A stretch of 64,000 bases of DNA from Rhodococcus opacus (GTDB lineage: Bacteria; Actinomycetota; Actinomycetes; Mycobacteriales; Mycobacteriaceae). The notes beneath the pieces are model-generated. The model was not told the origin of the DNA, made no database searches, and saw only the letters and a program-made list of their open reading frames with translations. Below, piece after piece: positions 37,116 through 48,922 of this stretch (position 1 is its first letter; each line of letters starts with the position of its first letter). The stretch is from NCBI RefSeq assembly GCF_012396235.1, contig NZ_JAAXPA010000014.1, positions 124,001 through 188,000 of the forward strand. The letters are read 5' to 3'. Both the position numbers and the translations under genes were made by a program.

Positions 37116-37814
37116 TCATCTGACACCCGCCACGACGACCACCGCGCTCACTCGGATACCCACTCGCGACAGCACCCGGACCGACTCGGCGGCGGTCGCC
37201 CCGGTGGTCGACACGTCGTCCAGCAGTACCACCGAGATGCGTTGCAGTGCAGCCGGTTCCGACGCGAGATGCCGCGCGAATACTTGACCGCTGCGGGTCA
37301 ACCGGACGCCACCCTCGAGGTTTACTCGACGTTGATCTGCGCTCAATCCGACCGAATCGCGCACGGCGCGTCGCATCACGAGCGCGGGACACACGCGTCT
37401 GCCTCCCACCGCGGCGACGGCGATCCGGGTGACGGGGTCGCCACCGCGTGCACGGGCGGCCCGGGGACGCGTCGGAGCCGGCACCAGAACCACCGGGGCG
37501 ACGTCCGGCGGGTCGAGTTCTCGCCACTGCTGCAGACGGCCCAGGGCGCCCGCGACGGCGGATCCGAGGGGCGCGGCGAGATCACGCCGCCCGCGTTCCT
37601 TCGCGGCGATCACGGCGCGACGGCGGGCACCCGAGTACGGTCCGAGTGCCCACACCCCGACCCCGGGATCCACGCGGGGCCGGAGCAGCACGGGATCGTC
37701 GGCCAGCTCCGTGGCGCAGCGGGCACACCACTGCGTGCCCGGCACGCCGCACCCGCCGCATTCGGCGGGCAGGATCAGGTCGAGCAGGCTCCGGAGGCCG
37801 GGCAGGGCGCGCAT
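37116..37814 (-). CDS. comF: ComF-family phosphoribosyltransferase-like protein
   Basis: Protein of about 232 residues: N-terminal zinc-type cysteine cluster CGGCGVPGTQWCARC and C-terminal PRPP-binding loop VVLLDDVSTTGATAAES, with the ADQRRVNLEGG segment between. ComF proteins take part in DNA uptake in competent bacteria; in actinobacteria the role is unclear. Start ATG 37812-37814; a longer frame to 37877 would overlap lpqB by 32 nt. It follows lpqB as the last gene of the mtrA-mtrB-lpqB-comF array. Confidence 0.88.
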   Translation of the reverse strand: MRALPGLRSLLDLILPAECGGCGVPGTQWCARCATELADDPVLLRPRVDPGVGVWALGPYSGARRRAVIAAKERGRRDLAAPLGSAVAGALGRLQQWRELDPPDVAPVVLVPAPTRPRAARARGGDPVTRIAVAAVGGRRVCPALVMRRAVRDSVGLSADQRRVNLEGGVRLTRSGQVFARHLASEPAALQRISVVLLDDVSTTGATAAESVRVLSRVGIRVSAVVVVAGVR

Positions 37815-37845
37815 GCGGGCAGTATCGGCGACCGCACCGACAGCC

Positions 37846-39639
37846 TCAGCCCGGCAGGACCGGGATCGCCTTGACACCCGTCAACCCGGGAACCTCCCGC
37901 CAGTACCGGTCGCCCGCCGGATCGTTGTTGTTCAACTGGAACACCGCCCGGGAGTCGGCGACGAACTCCGTGGTCGTCGACGCGTCCACGGCCACCACCG
38001 GCGCGGTCAGATTACGGCTCGGCAGCGCGTCCATCCGTGATCCGTCGACGGCCACCTGCACCACCGGGATGTCCGAGGCCGCGCGCGCGACGACGATCGT
38101 GTCGCTCGTGCTCCAGTCCAGGGACAGCGCCGGGCTGCCCAGACCGATCGCGACCGCACGGGGATTCGTCAAAGCGTACTCACCACCCGGCATCTGGGTG
38201 ACGATCGCGAGGTAGACCTTGCCGTCGACGATCAGTGCCGCGCGCACCCCGTCGCGGGACAGCCGCAACTCGGTGATCGTGGCACCCAGCGCGGTGACGG
38301 CGCCGGCGTCGACGTTGACCACCGACGTCCGGCCGGTGCCGGGCTCGCGCAACACCCGAATCACCGTGTTGCCGTTGACCGCTGCCCAGATCGCCGAATT
38401 GTCGGGTGCCCATGTCGGGCGGGTGATCGCGCCGCCTTCGAGCACCGACGCGGCACCGTCCTCGTACGCGCCGACCATCAGCGAACTCGCGGGTTCCGGG
38501 GCGGGACGCCCCGTGTCCGCGACCGCGGCGACCAGCTTTCCGTCCTGCGACAGCGCGAGCGAACGCATGTTGCGGGCCGAACCGAAGTACCCGGGCACCG
38601 GGGTGACCCCGGTCTCGGTGACGCTCACCATCGACCCCTCGCGCAGCGCGTGCAGCCCCACGGTGGCGCTCGAGGTCGCGAACGGATTCATCGACGCGAC
38701 GTCGGCGGTGGTCCACCCGTTCGGGAACCGCTCGTCGAAGGGCTCGCCGTCGGCGAGCAGCACATAGGGGCCCGAGATCTCCGCGTTGGCCAGCGTCCAG
38801 ATCACCTGCGCCGCGAACAGCTGCTTCGCCTGCGCGTCCATGGGCGGCACGCCGGCGAAATCGATCCGGATGCCGCCGAGCCCCACCCCCACCTGCGCGG
38901 TGCCGCCGTCGGCCTTCGTGATCGGGCCCCGCACCGACACGCCGTCGCCGAGCTCGTTGCGCACGGCCGGGGCCAGGGCGGCCTTCGGCCCGTCGATCAG
39001 CAAGCCGATCAACTGCGACGCCATCTGGTCCTGGGCGCCCGACACCCAGCGCGGATCCGGCACGACCGTCGTCCCGGCCGGATCGAGGAAGTACAGCGAT
39101 TTGCGCTGATAGGTGTTCAGGAACTGTGCCCGGTCCAGGATCACGCCGGCGGGGAGCTCGGAGATCCGCCACTCCCCGTCGAGTAGCTCGAGGCTGATCT
39201 TCGTCTCGAAGCTGCCCTCCTCCGCCACGTACAGTCCGCCGGGCTCGAGCTGCCCCACCTTGTTGGCGCGGATCGTGTACGTCGCCTTGTCGGCGGACCG
39301 CGTCTCCGGGAGGACGTCGACCTTGTCGACGATGGTCGCGCTGGCCGCGTCGTCCCACCTGCCGGTCACACCGGGGGTGAGGAATTGACGGGCCGCGAGG
39401 TGCCGGTTGGACGGATCGGTACTGGCCTTGAAGAAGTCGCGGAGCAGCAGGTCGGGTTCACGCCCCGGCGCGGGGGCCGCGACGCTCGATCCGGGCGAGT
39501 CACGGTTGATCGTGCCGATCGCCTGCGGTGTGGAGGAATCCGGGAGGCTCGCGCACCCGCTGACCGTCACGAGCACCGCGAGGACGATCGCTCCGCATAC
39601 CGACCGCGACAGCAGGGCGGATCGCCGCCGGGGCGTCAC
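37846..39639 (-). CDS. lpqB: Lipoprotein LpqB
   Basis: Protein of 597 residues with a lipoprotein signal peptide (basic RRRS, hydrophobic core, lipobox VSGC with lipid-modified Cys29). A GerMN-type domain follows (about 200-320; [21 protein letters not shown]) and then a beta-propeller-like C-terminal half. LpqB binds the extracellular part of MtrB and tunes MtrAB signalling in mycobacteria. Its GTG start overlaps the mtrB stop (GTGA), so it is translationally coupled. Located outside the membrane, anchored by lipid. Confidence 0.94.
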   Translation of the reverse strand: MTPRRRSALLSRSVCGAIVLAVLVTVSGCASLPDSSTPQAIGTINRDSPGSSVAAPAPGREPDLLLRDFFKASTDPSNRHLAARQFLTPGVTGRWDDAASATIVDKVDVLPETRSADKATYTIRANKVGQLEPGGLYVAEEGSFETKISLELLDGEWRISELPAGVILDRAQFLNTYQRKSLYFLDPAGTTVVPDPRWVSGAQDQMASQLIGLLIDGPKAALAPAVRNELGDGVSVRGPITKADGGTAQVGVGLGGIRIDFAGVPPMDAQAKQLFAAQVIWTLANAEISGPYVLLADGEPFDERFPNGWTTADVASMNPFATSSATVGLHALREGSMVSVTETGVTPVPGYFGSARNMRSLALSQDGKLVAAVADTGRPAPEPASSLMVGAYEDGAASVLEGGAITRPTWAPDNSAIWAAVNGNTVIRVLREPGTGRTSVVNVDAGAVTALGATITELRLSRDGVRAALIVDGKVYLAIVTQMPGGEYALTNPRAVAIGLGSPALSLDWSTSDTIVVARAASDIPVVQVAVDGSRMDALPSRNLTAPVVAVDASTTTEFVADSRAVFQLNNNDPAGDRYWREVPGLTGVKAIPVLPG

Positions 39640-41408
39640 AGGTCCTGCTCCGGAAGGTGCGAACCGTCTCGGTCACCGACGTGCGCGCGCTCGCGCTTCT
39701 TGGGAACCGTGCGGGATTCGTCGGCCACCGTCTCCGGGCTCTCGTTGCGCACCGGCAACGTGGTGTCGCCCGGGACAGGCTGACCCTGAACGTATTTCGC
39801 GGTTCCCGGTTTCAGCGGCAGCGGGCTCGACACGACCTTGCGGCCCCGCACCCGCGGCAGCGTCAACCGGAAGCAGGCGCCTTGGCCGGGTTCGCCCCAC
39901 GCCTCGAGCCTGCCGTCGTGGAGATTCGCGTCCTCCACACTGATCGCGAGTCCGAGGCCGGTACCGCCCGACCGCCGCACCCGCGACGGGTCGGACCGCC
40001 AGAACCTGTTGAACACCAGCTTCTCCTCGCCCGGCCGCAGACCCACGCCCTGGTCGCGCACGATGAACGCCGCAGCGCTGTCGTCGGCGCGCAGGCGCAG
40101 CAGCACCGGTTTGCCTTCTCCGTGATCGATCGCGTTCGCGAGCAGGTTCCGCAGAATGCGTTCCACGCGACGCGGGTCCACCTCGGCCATGACTGCCTGA
40201 TCGGGCAGGTCCACGATCAGTTCGGTCCCGCTCTCGCGCGCGAGGTGACGGACCGTCGAGACCGCCGCACGCGCACACATCCGGACGTCGAGTTGCTCGG
40301 CGGCCAGTTCCGCGACACCGGCGTCGTGCCTGCTGATCTCGAGGAGGTCGGCCAGCAGCCCCTCGAACCGGTCGAGTTCGGCGACCAGCAACTCCGACGA
40401 CCGCCGGAGCACAGGGTCGAGATCGTCGCTGCCGTCGTGGATGAGATCGGCCGCCATGCGCACCGTCGTCAGCGGTGTCCGCAGCTCGTGGCTCACGTCG
40501 GAGGTGAATCTCTTCTGAAGATTTCCGAACTCCTCGAGCTGGGTGATCTGCTTGGACAGGCTCTCCGCCATCTCGTTGAACGACATCGCCAGCCGGGCCA
40601 TGTCGTCCTCGCCGCGCACGGGCATGCGTTCCTTCAGCCGGCCGTCGGCGAAGCGCACCGCGATCCGGGACGCCGACCGGATCGGCAGAACCACCTGCCG
40701 GGCGACGAGGAGCGCGATGGCCGCGAGCAGCACGGCGAGCACCGCACCACCCACCAGCAGCGTGCCGCGGACCAGCGACAGACTGCGGTCCTCACTGGCC
40801 AGCGGGAACACCAGGTACAACTCGAGCGTGGAGATCGCGGATGCGGTCGGGCTCCCGACGATCAGCGCCGGCCCCGAATAGCCTTCGGGATCGTTGACCG
40901 TGGCGAACTGGTAGGCCACCTGACCGGCCTGGACGAACGCCCGCAGTGATTCCGGAATCTGGTCCGCCGGGCCGCTGGACGTCGGGGCGCGGGGGCCGTC
41001 ACCGGGCACGATGAGCACAGGATCGAACGTTCCCGCCGACCCCGACGCCTGACCGGCGTCGGGCTCCCGGTTCGTCAGCGCAGCCCGGGCACCGTCGAGC
41101 TGAGTGGTGGGCGAACTACTGTCGTCCGCCCCCGCCAGCTGCCCCTCGACCGTGCTGCGGGCACGGTCCATCTCCTCGGTCGCCGCGTTGATCTTCGTTT
41201 CGAGCAGACGGTCGGTGATCTGGCTCGTCAGCACGACGCCGAGCACGACGATGACGATGAGCGACAACGTCAACGTCGAGACGACGACCCTCAGCTGCAG
41301 CGAACGACGCCATGTGTGCGCGAGGGTATTGCTCAGTGAGTGACCCCACCGAAGGATCGGCGAAACGCGTCGGTTGACACGACGCCGCCATCGGGAAACA
41401 CCTGTCAC
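39636..41408 (-). CDS. mtrB: Sensor histidine kinase MtrB
   Basis: Protein of 590 residues: first membrane helix about 45-67, extracytoplasmic sensor region, second helix about 210-235, HAMP ([20 protein letters not shown]), HisKA with [20 protein letters not shown] (phospho-accepting His), HATPase ([26 protein letters not shown]), and a charged C-terminal tail. MtrB phosphorylates MtrA to co-ordinate cell division, wall hydrolase and osmotic responses. Overlaps mtrA and lpqB by 4 nt at each end. Confidence 0.96.
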   Translation of the reverse strand: MTGVSRWRRRVNRRVSPILRWGHSLSNTLAHTWRRSLQLRVVVSTLTLSLIVIVVLGVVLTSQITDRLLETKINAATEEMDRARSTVEGQLAGADDSSSPTTQLDGARAALTNREPDAGQASGSAGTFDPVLIVPGDGPRAPTSSGPADQIPESLRAFVQAGQVAYQFATVNDPEGYSGPALIVGSPTASAISTLELYLVFPLASEDRSLSLVRGTLLVGGAVLAVLLAAIALLVARQVVLPIRSASRIAVRFADGRLKERMPVRGEDDMARLAMSFNEMAESLSKQITQLEEFGNLQKRFTSDVSHELRTPLTTVRMAADLIHDGSDDLDPVLRRSSELLVAELDRFEGLLADLLEISRHDAGVAELAAEQLDVRMCARAAVSTVRHLARESGTELIVDLPDQAVMAEVDPRRVERILRNLLANAIDHGEGKPVLLRLRADDSAAAFIVRDQGVGLRPGEEKLVFNRFWRSDPSRVRRSGGTGLGLAISVEDANLHDGRLEAWGEPGQGACFRLTLPRVRGRKVVSSPLPLKPGTAKYVQGQPVPGDTTLPVRNESPETVADESRTVPKKRERAHVGDRDGSHLPEQDL

Positions 41409-42082
41409 GGCGGTCCGGCCTTGTAGCCGACCCCCCTGACCGTCAAAACCACTTCGGGATTCTCGGGATCAGTCTCGACCTTGGCCCGCAGACGCTGAAC
41501 GTGCACGTTGACCAGTCGGGTGTCGGCTGCATGTCGGTAACCCCACACCTGCTCGAGCAGGACCTCACGGGTGAACACCTGTCGCGGTTTGCGCGCCAGA
41601 GCCACCAGGAGGTCGAACTCGAGGGGGGTGAGGGAGATCAGTTCTTCGCCCCGGCTCACCTTGTGGGCGGGGACGTCGATGACGATGTCGGCGATGCTGA
41701 GCAATTCGGCCGGCTCGTCCTCGGTCCGGCGAAGCCGTGCCCGGACCCGCGCCACCAGCTCCTTCGGCTTGAACGGCTTCATGATGTAGTCGTCCGCGCC
41801 GGATTCCAATCCGAGGACCACGTCGACGGTGTCCGTCTTCGCGGTCAGCATCACGATGGGGACACCGGAGTCGGCGCGCAGGACCCGGCACACGTCGATG
41901 CCGTTCATGCCGGGCAGCATCAGGTCGAGCAGCACCAGGTCCGGGCGTGTCTCCCGGACGGCGGTGAGCGCCTGGGTCCCGTCCCCCACCACATACGGAT
42001 CGAATCCTTCGCCGCGGAGGACGATCGTGAGCATCTCCGCGAGCGCAGTGTCGTCGTCGACAACCAGAATCCTTGGCTTCAT
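41405..42082 (-). CDS. mtrA: Response regulator MtrA (OmpR family)
   Basis: Protein of 225 residues: receiver domain (about 1-120) with the acidic pocket VVDDD, phospho-accepting Asp53 in [11 protein letters not shown], conserved Thr in MLTAK and Lys in MKPFKPKEL. The winged-helix DNA-binding domain follows (about 130-225, [20 protein letters not shown] and [10 protein letters not shown]). MtrA is essential in M. tuberculosis and activates wall hydrolase and dnaA-related promoters. Start ATG 42080-42082. The tmk gene ends 45 nt upstream; mtrB follows with a 4-nt overlap. Confidence 0.97.
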   Translation of the reverse strand: MKPRILVVDDDTALAEMLTIVLRGEGFDPYVVGDGTQALTAVRETRPDLVLLDLMLPGMNGIDVCRVLRADSGVPIVMLTAKTDTVDVVLGLESGADDYIMKPFKPKELVARVRARLRRTEDEPAELLSIADIVIDVPAHKVSRGEELISLTPLEFDLLVALARKPRQVFTREVLLEQVWGYRHAADTRLVNVHVQRLRAKVETDPENPEVVLTVRGVGYKAGPP

Positions 42083-42127
42083 GTCCCTATCGTTGCATCT
42101 TCGGAGGCCGTAACAGCCCGTTCGCCG

Positions 42128-42811
42128 TTACGGCGTGCCGTGTTCTTTCTCGTCACGGCGTGCCGTGTCGTCACTCAAGAGTGCCAGGTTTTCGGCGAGC
42201 GTGACCGGATCGGTGTCCGGGGTGAGCACCCACCACGGCGAAATCCAGTCCTTCCCGGCCAGCTCCCGGTACACCTCGCCGGTGCGTTCCTGCAGTCCAC
42301 GGTCGCGTTCGTAGGCGTCCAGCGACCGGCTCGCATCCGCCGATTCGCGGCCGCGGGCGCGTTGCTCGGCGAGTGCCACGGGAACGTCCAGATACAGCTG
42401 CAGGTCGGGCCGGGGCAGCCCCAGCCGCTCGAATTCGAGGTTCCCCACCCAGCCGACGAACTCCCCGTCCGCCCCCTGATGCAACCGGGCCGCACCATAC
42501 GCGGCGTTGGACGCCACGTAGCGGTCGAGAATCACCAGGTCGTGTTCGGCGAGCAGCGCCGACAGCTCCCCGACGGCACCGGACCGGTCCAGCGCGAACA
42601 TCACCGCCATCGCGTGCACGGAGTCGCTGAGGTCACCGTGCGCGCCCTTGAGGGCCTCGGACGCCAGATCGGCGTGCACGGACCTGCCGTACCGCGGAAA
42701 GTCGAGGGTGCCGACCGTCAGACCCTGCTCGATGAGGCGTGTCACCACTGCGCCGACGAGTGTTCGCTTGCCCGCGCCGTCCAGGCCTTCCAGCGCAATC
42801 AGTTTTCCCAC
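42128..42811 (-). CDS. tmk: Thymidylate kinase
   Basis: Protein of 227 residues: P-loop EGLDGAGKRT (about 8-17), FPRYG, the DRY motif in VILDRYVASNAAYGAARL, and a lid region with AEQRARGRESAD. It phosphorylates dTMP to dTDP. The start is GTG 42809-42811, with a TAGCCT -10 box 8 nt upstream and no Shine-Dalgarno. Longer upstream frame is shadow sequence inside sahH. Located between sahH (57 nt upstream) and mtrA. Confidence 0.93.
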   Translation of the reverse strand: MGKLIALEGLDGAGKRTLVGAVVTRLIEQGLTVGTLDFPRYGRSVHADLASEALKGAHGDLSDSVHAMAVMFALDRSGAVGELSALLAEHDLVILDRYVASNAAYGAARLHQGADGEFVGWVGNLEFERLGLPRPDLQLYLDVPVALAEQRARGRESADASRSLDAYERDRGLQERTGEVYRELAGKDWISPWWVLTPDTDPVTLAENLALLSDDTARRDEKEHGTP

Positions 42812-42819
42812 GAGGAAGA

Positions 42820-42825
42820 AGGCTA
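42820..42825 (-). promoter_or_regulatory. -10 box, putative leaderless promoter of tmk
   Basis: TAGCCT on the minus strand, 8 nt before GTG 42811. No ribosome-binding site lies between. Confidence 0.45.
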
Positions 42826-42867
42826 TCCCCCGGCCCGTGCGCGACGGACCGGGGGACGCCGCGGCCT

Positions 42868-44352
<1,485 letters not shown>

Positions 44353-44442
44353 CTGCCTCTCCTGGTTGACTGCTGTTTCGGTCAAGGCTATCGGTACTGC
44401 GTCCCGAGGGTCACACTCACGTGAGGCTCCGCCGCGGGGCGG

Positions 44443-45063
44443 TCACTCCCGATCGGCCCCGTCGACCGCCTCGTCCACGAAAGGCCCCAGAAGAGCACCC
44501 AGATCCTCGGCGACGTTGGCCTCGGATTCGGGTGGCATCGAGATGTAACTCATAGCGAGGCGCACGATGGCGCGGCTGAGAATCCCCGCGTCCGACGGGT
44601 TCGCCCGCACCCAGCCCCGCTGGAAGACGTCGGCGAGCCGCGTCGACGCCCGCTCGATGATCGGCGCGCTCTCGGTCGTGATCAGACGCAGCAGATCGGG
44701 CTTGGTCTCGCCACGCAGAAGTGACTGCACGAGCGGGTCGGACAGGCTGGCTGCGAAGAACGCGGTGAATCCGGAAAGCAGCGCGGCGCGGCCTTCCCCG
44801 ACGTTCGCCGCCAGCGCCTCGTCGACCGCGTCGACCAGTTCGTCGGCCAACCGGAGGGCGTACGCCTCCGCCAGCCCCTGCCGCGACTTGAACTCGTTGT
44901 AGAGCGTCTGCCTGCTCACCCCGGCGCCGGCCGCGACATCCGACATCGTGATGTCCGACCAGTCCTTCTCGAACAGGAGATCCCGCATCGCATCGAGCAC
45001 CGACTGACGCAGCAGCAGCCGCGCAGCCTCCTGATAGGGCACCCGGACACGCGACGAAGTCAT
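44443..45063 (-). CDS. TetR-family regulator (Rv3249c/AlkX-like)
   Basis: Protein of 206 residues with a TetR helix-turn-helix at about 20-65 (MRDLLFEKDWSDITMSDVAAGAGVSRQTLYNEFKSR). In M. tuberculosis the equivalent gene Rv3249c follows alkB-rubA-rubB and related regulators respond to fatty acids and repress alkane hydroxylase genes. Here no alkB or rubredoxin gene is present and an APC permease lies directly upstream, so the present target is unknown. Start ATG 45061-45063. The regulator of the desaturase operators is not identified; this protein is one possible candidate. Confidence 0.85.
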   Translation of the reverse strand: MTSSRVRVPYQEAARLLLRQSVLDAMRDLLFEKDWSDITMSDVAAGAGVSRQTLYNEFKSRQGLAEAYALRLADELVDAVDEALAANVGEGRAALLSGFTAFFAASLSDPLVQSLLRGETKPDLLRLITTESAPIIERASTRLADVFQRGWVRANPSDAGILSRAIVRLAMSYISMPPESEANVAEDLGALLGPFVDEAVDGADRE

Positions 45064-45147
45064 GGCGAAGACATTAGTGCCCGCCGCCTCCGGGGTACTC
45101 GCCCGGTACTGCCGCTCCGACCCCCGGCCGTCGAATCCCGTTGCGTG

Positions 45148-46656
45148 TCAGACCTCGCCGCGACTTCTTCTCTCCATCATCGAATGGCGGCGGCTGTAGG
45201 CGAAGTAGATGATCACGCCGAGCGCCATCCACACGATGAACCGGATCCACGTCTCGACCGACAGATTCACCATCAGCCACAGGCAGGCGAGGACGGCGAG
45301 GACAGGCACCCACGGAACCAGTGGGACACGGAATCCGCGGGGCAGGTCCGGTCGCGTCCGGCGCAGCACGATCACGCCGACCGACACGAGGACGAACGCG
45401 AACAGCGTTCCGATGTTGACCATTTCCTCGAGGGTGCCGATCGGGAAGATGCCCGCGAGCACGGCCACCACGACACCGACGAGCATGGTGATCCGAACGG
45501 GTGTGCCGTGCTTGCCGGTCGGCGCCAGGCGCCTCGGCATCAGTCCGTCCCGGCACATGGCGAACAGAACCCGGGTCTGCCCGAGCATCAGCACCATCAC
45601 CACGGTGGTGAGACCGGCGAGCGCACCGAACGAGATCAGGTTCTTCGCCCACGTGACCCCGTGGATGCCGAACGCCGTGGCCAGATTGGAACTGTCCCCG
45701 GCCAATTCGTGGTAGTCGACCATGCCGGTGAGCACCAGCGTCACCGCCACGTACAGGATCGTCACGATCAGCAGCGATCCCAGAATTCCGCGGGGCAACG
45801 CCTTCTGCGGATCCTTCGTCTCCTCGGCGGTGGTGGCGACGATGTCGAAACCGATGAACGCGAAGAACACCAGGCTCGCCGCCGCCAGCAGGCCGTACCA
45901 GCCGAACGTGCTGCCGCCGGCACCCGTGACGTAGGAGAACAGGGACTGGTGGATGCCCTCGCCCGTGCTGCCCGCCTCGGACGGGGGAATGTACGGGGAG
46001 TAGTTGTCGGTGTCGATGTAGAACGCGCCGACCACCACCACGACGAGCACCACGGCCACCTTGATCGAGGTGATTACGAGTGAGACCCGCGACGACAGCT
46101 TGGTGCCCGTCGCCAGCACGACGGTGATGATCGCGACGATGAGTACCGCACCCCAGTCGAACGTGACCGAGCCGAGCTGCGCCACCGGTGTGTGGTTGCC
46201 GATCACCTCACCGAGATAGAGCGACCAGCCCTTCGCCACGACCGACGCGGCGAGCGCGAATTCGAGGATGAGGTCCCAGCCGATGATCCACGCGATCAGT
46301 TCACCGAACGTCGCGTACGAGAACGTGTACGCGCTGCCCGCGACCGGAACGGTCGAGGCGAACTCGGCGTAGCAGAGCGCGGCGAGCCCGCACGCGATGG
46401 CGGCGATCACGAACGCCGCCGACACGGACGGACCGGCGACGTTGCCTGCGGTGCGCGCGGTGAGCGTGAAGATGCCGGCGCCGATGACGACGGCGACACC
46501 GAAGACGGTCAGGTCCCACGCCGTCAGATCCTTGCGGAGCTTGGTTTCCGGTTCGTCCGTGTCTCGGATCGACTGCTCGATCGACTTGGTGCGGAACAAT
46601 CCGGTCGGCCTGCCGCTCAGGTGCGGTTCTCCGCTGCCTTTGTCCTGGATGGCCAC
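45148..46656 (-). CDS. APC-family amino acid permease (Rv3253c-like, cationic amino acid type)
   Basis: Protein of 502 residues with about 12 membrane helices. The unwound helix-1 motif GAGIFTLTA is present, as are FAFIGFDIVATTAEE of helix 6 and the EETKDPQKALPRGI loop typical of CAT/YfnA-like permeases. Likely imports basic or neutral amino acids by proton symport. GTG 46654-46656 with GAGGAGG 5 nt upstream. It lies 28 nt downstream of the CDF transporter gene, so they may be co-transcribed. Confidence 0.9.
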   Translation of the reverse strand: MAIQDKGSGEPHLSGRPTGLFRTKSIEQSIRDTDEPETKLRKDLTAWDLTVFGVAVVIGAGIFTLTARTAGNVAGPSVSAAFVIAAIACGLAALCYAEFASTVPVAGSAYTFSYATFGELIAWIIGWDLILEFALAASVVAKGWSLYLGEVIGNHTPVAQLGSVTFDWGAVLIVAIITVVLATGTKLSSRVSLVITSIKVAVVLVVVVVGAFYIDTDNYSPYIPPSEAGSTGEGIHQSLFSYVTGAGGSTFGWYGLLAAASLVFFAFIGFDIVATTAEETKDPQKALPRGILGSLLIVTILYVAVTLVLTGMVDYHELAGDSSNLATAFGIHGVTWAKNLISFGALAGLTTVVMVLMLGQTRVLFAMCRDGLMPRRLAPTGKHGTPVRITMLVGVVVAVLAGIFPIGTLEEMVNIGTLFAFVLVSVGVIVLRRTRPDLPRGFRVPLVPWVPVLAVLACLWLMVNLSVETWIRFIVWMALGVIIYFAYSRRHSMMERRSRGEV

Positions 46657-46684
46657 ATCAGCCTCCTCAATCGAAAGTTGCCGT

Positions 46685-47611
46685 TCAGCCTATGCCTTCG
46701 GTTGCCCGGAACAGATCGGGTTCGATGTAGATGCGGCGAGCCGCGGGGACTGCGCCGCGCACTCGCGCCTCGGCCTCGTCGATGGCTTCGGCGACGGCGC
46801 TGATGTCCGATCCGGCGGCCACGGCCACTTTCGCGGCCACGAGGATTTCCTCGGGTCCGAGGTACTGCGTCTTGCAGTGGATGACGCGCTCGATCTTCTC
46901 ACCGTCGACGAGGGCGGCGAGAATCCGCGCCTCCTCGTCTGCGGTGGCTCCCTCACCGATCAGCAGGCTCTGCATCTCGACGATGAGGATGATCGCGATG
47001 ATTCCGAGCAGGGCGCCGATGCAGAGGGTGCCGACACCGTCCCACACCGGATCGCCGGTGAGCATCGTCAGTCCGACACCACCGAGAGCGAGGACCAGAC
47101 CGACCAGTGCGCCGGTGTCCTCGAGCAGCACGACGGGAAGCTCCGGGCTGCGCGACGTGCGAATGAATCCCCACCAGCTCGCCTTCCCCTTGAGGGGACG
47201 CGACTCCCGCACGGCGGTGAGGAAGCTGAACGTCTCGAGCCCGATGGCGATCACCAGGATGACCACCGCCACGAGGGGCGACGTGAGTTCCTCGGGGTGC
47301 TGGATCTTGTGGATGCCCTCGTAGATCGCGAACAGCGAACCGAGGCTGAACAACACGAGCGCGACGACGAACGAGTAGAAGTAGCGGCTACGCCCGTAAC
47401 CGAACTGGTGCAGATCGTCGGCGGCGCGTTCGGCCTTCTTCTGGCCGAGCAGGAGCAGGCCCTGGTTGGAGGTGTCGGCCACCGAGTGCACGGATTCCGC
47501 CAGCATGGACGACGAGCCGGTGATCAGGAAGCCGGCGAACTTGGCTACCGCGATACCGGCATTGGCGCCGAGCGCGGCGAGAATCGCCTTCTTTCCCCCA
47601 TGAGCCGACAA
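46685..47611 (-). CDS. Cation diffusion facilitator family transporter (ZnT9-like branch)
   Basis: Protein of 308 residues with six membrane helices and a cytoplasmic C-terminal domain. Helix 2 has the metal-site HSVAD (in AESVHSVADTSNQ). Helix 5 has LLEDTGALVGL, where the canonical HxxxD is replaced, a pattern I associate with ZnT9-like members. A YGRSRYFYSF loop joins helices 2 and 3. The metal could be zinc, manganese or cobalt. The start is TTG 47609-47611 with GAGGAG about 7 nt upstream. It is an insertion relative to the M. tuberculosis order (permease directly followed by manA). Confidence 0.85.
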   Translation of the reverse strand: MSAHGGKKAILAALGANAGIAVAKFAGFLITGSSSMLAESVHSVADTSNQGLLLLGQKKAERAADDLHQFGYGRSRYFYSFVVALVLFSLGSLFAIYEGIHKIQHPEELTSPLVAVVILVIAIGLETFSFLTAVRESRPLKGKASWWGFIRTSRSPELPVVLLEDTGALVGLVLALGGVGLTMLTGDPVWDGVGTLCIGALLGIIAIILIVEMQSLLIGEGATADEEARILAALVDGEKIERVIHCKTQYLGPEEILVAAKVAVAAGSDISAVAEAIDEAEARVRGAVPAARRIYIEPDLFRATEGIG

Positions 47612-47689
47612 CTGACTTCTCCTCTCGGTCGCACACGACCCTCACGACGGGCCGCGGAGCCCTTCTCGGATCGCAGGGCGGGTCACAGG

Positions 47690-48922
47690 CTACGCGATCG
47701 GCGGGCCGACCCTCGCACTGAACAACTGGGCAGACTCGGTGCCCGCGGTCACCACGACTTCGGGGTCCTCGGCCGCGATCCAGACGGCGTTGCCCTGGGA
47801 CAGGTCGAGGGCAACGGTTCCGCACCGCAACTCCACCGAACCCGAGGTGCACAGCAGAATGTGCGGCCCCTCCGAGTCGAGCCGGTGCTCCGTGGGGCCG
47901 TCCGGCGACAGATCGATCCGCGCGAGGACGAATTCCGGCGCCGGTGTGGAGTACACGAATTCGCCACGGCCCGGGCGTTCTTCCGCTTCCAGTATCGGAA
48001 TGTCGACGGTGTCGAAGTCGAGGACGCGCAGCAACTCCGGAACGTCCACGTGCTTGGGCGTGAGTCCCCCGCGCAGCACGTTGTCGGAGTTGGCCATGAT
48101 CTCGACGGCCATCCCGTGCAGGTAGGCGTGGAGGTTGCCCGCGTCGAGGTACAGGCCCTGCCCTGGTTCGAGGGTGACCCGGTTCAGGAGGAGCGCGGCC
48201 AGCACCCCCGCATCCCCCGGGTACACCTCACTCAATTCGAGGGCGGTGCGGATCTCCGCCGCGAACTCACCGTCCTTGGTGTTCGACAGATAGGCGACGC
48301 ATCCGTCGAGCACTCTCGGCATCAGCGCGCCGAGCACCGGCTGCGGCAACGTGATCCATGTGGTGAACAACGCGCGGAGACCGTCCGAGTCGGGTTGCCC
48401 GGCGATCAGGCCGGCGTAGGGCTGCAGCTCCGGAACCGCGATCGCCTCGAGCAGTTTGACCGTCCGCTGAGGGTCCCGGAAACCGGCGAGCGCGTGGAAC
48501 CGGCTGAGGGCCACGACGAGTTCGGGTTTGTGGCTGGCGTCCTTGTAGTTGCGCACCGAGGATTCGAGGGGTATTCCCGCCTCGTTCTCCCGGGCGAACC
48601 CCTCCCACGCCTGCTCGGCGCTCGGATGGGCCTGCAACGACAGTGGTTCCTCCGACGCGAGCAACTTCAGCAGGAACGGGAGACGTTCTCCGAACGTCTC
48701 CACACTCCGCTTGCCGAGCTGGCGTTCGGGTTCCGAGTGCACCAGGTCCAGAAGGGACCGGGGCCCCTCCTCGGTGAGGACGCGGGCGGGATCACCCGGG
48801 TGCGCGCCCAACCACAGTTCCGCCTCCGGATGCGCCGTGGGAACCGGAAGTCCACGCAGCTGTGCGATGGCTGTGCGCGATCCCCACGCGTAGGACCGGA
48901 GCGCACCTTCGAGTCGGTGCAC
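47690..48922 (-). CDS. manA: Mannose-6-phosphate isomerase, class I
   Basis: Protein of 410 residues; interconverts fructose-6-P and mannose-6-P. Zinc ligands are visible in LQAHPSAEQAW (Gln, His), HKPELV (Glu) and the later LHAYLHG (His). It supplies mannose for GDP-mannose, lipomannan and mannosylated lipids. GTG 48920-48922 overlaps the tobH stop by one base, so translation is probably coupled. Last gene of the pmmA-tobH-manA unit. Confidence 0.95.
   Translation of the reverse strand: MHRLEGALRSYAWGSRTAIAQLRGLPVPTAHPEAELWLGAHPGDPARVLTEEGPRSLLDLVHSEPERQLGKRSVETFGERLPFLLKLLASEEPLSLQAHPSAEQAWEGFARENEAGIPLESSVRNYKDASHKPELVVALSRFHALAGFRDPQRTVKLLEAIAVPELQPYAGLIAGQPDSDGLRALFTTWITLPQPVLGALMPRVLDGCVAYLSNTKDGEFAAEIRTALELSEVYPGDAGVLAALLLNRVTLEPGQGLYLDAGNLHAYLHGMAVEIMANSDNVLRGGLTPKHVDVPELLRVLDFDTVDIPILEAEERPGRGEFVYSTPAPEFVLARIDLSPDGPTEHRLDSEGPHILLCTSGSVELRCGTVALDLSQGNAVWIAAEDPEVVVTAGTESAQLFSARVGPPIA

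Noticed and set aside
44353-44442. SAH riboswitch before the S-adenosylhomocysteinase gene
   Set aside because: The 90-nt leader shows no recognisable paired architecture of the SAH riboswitch; a normal ribosome site is present.
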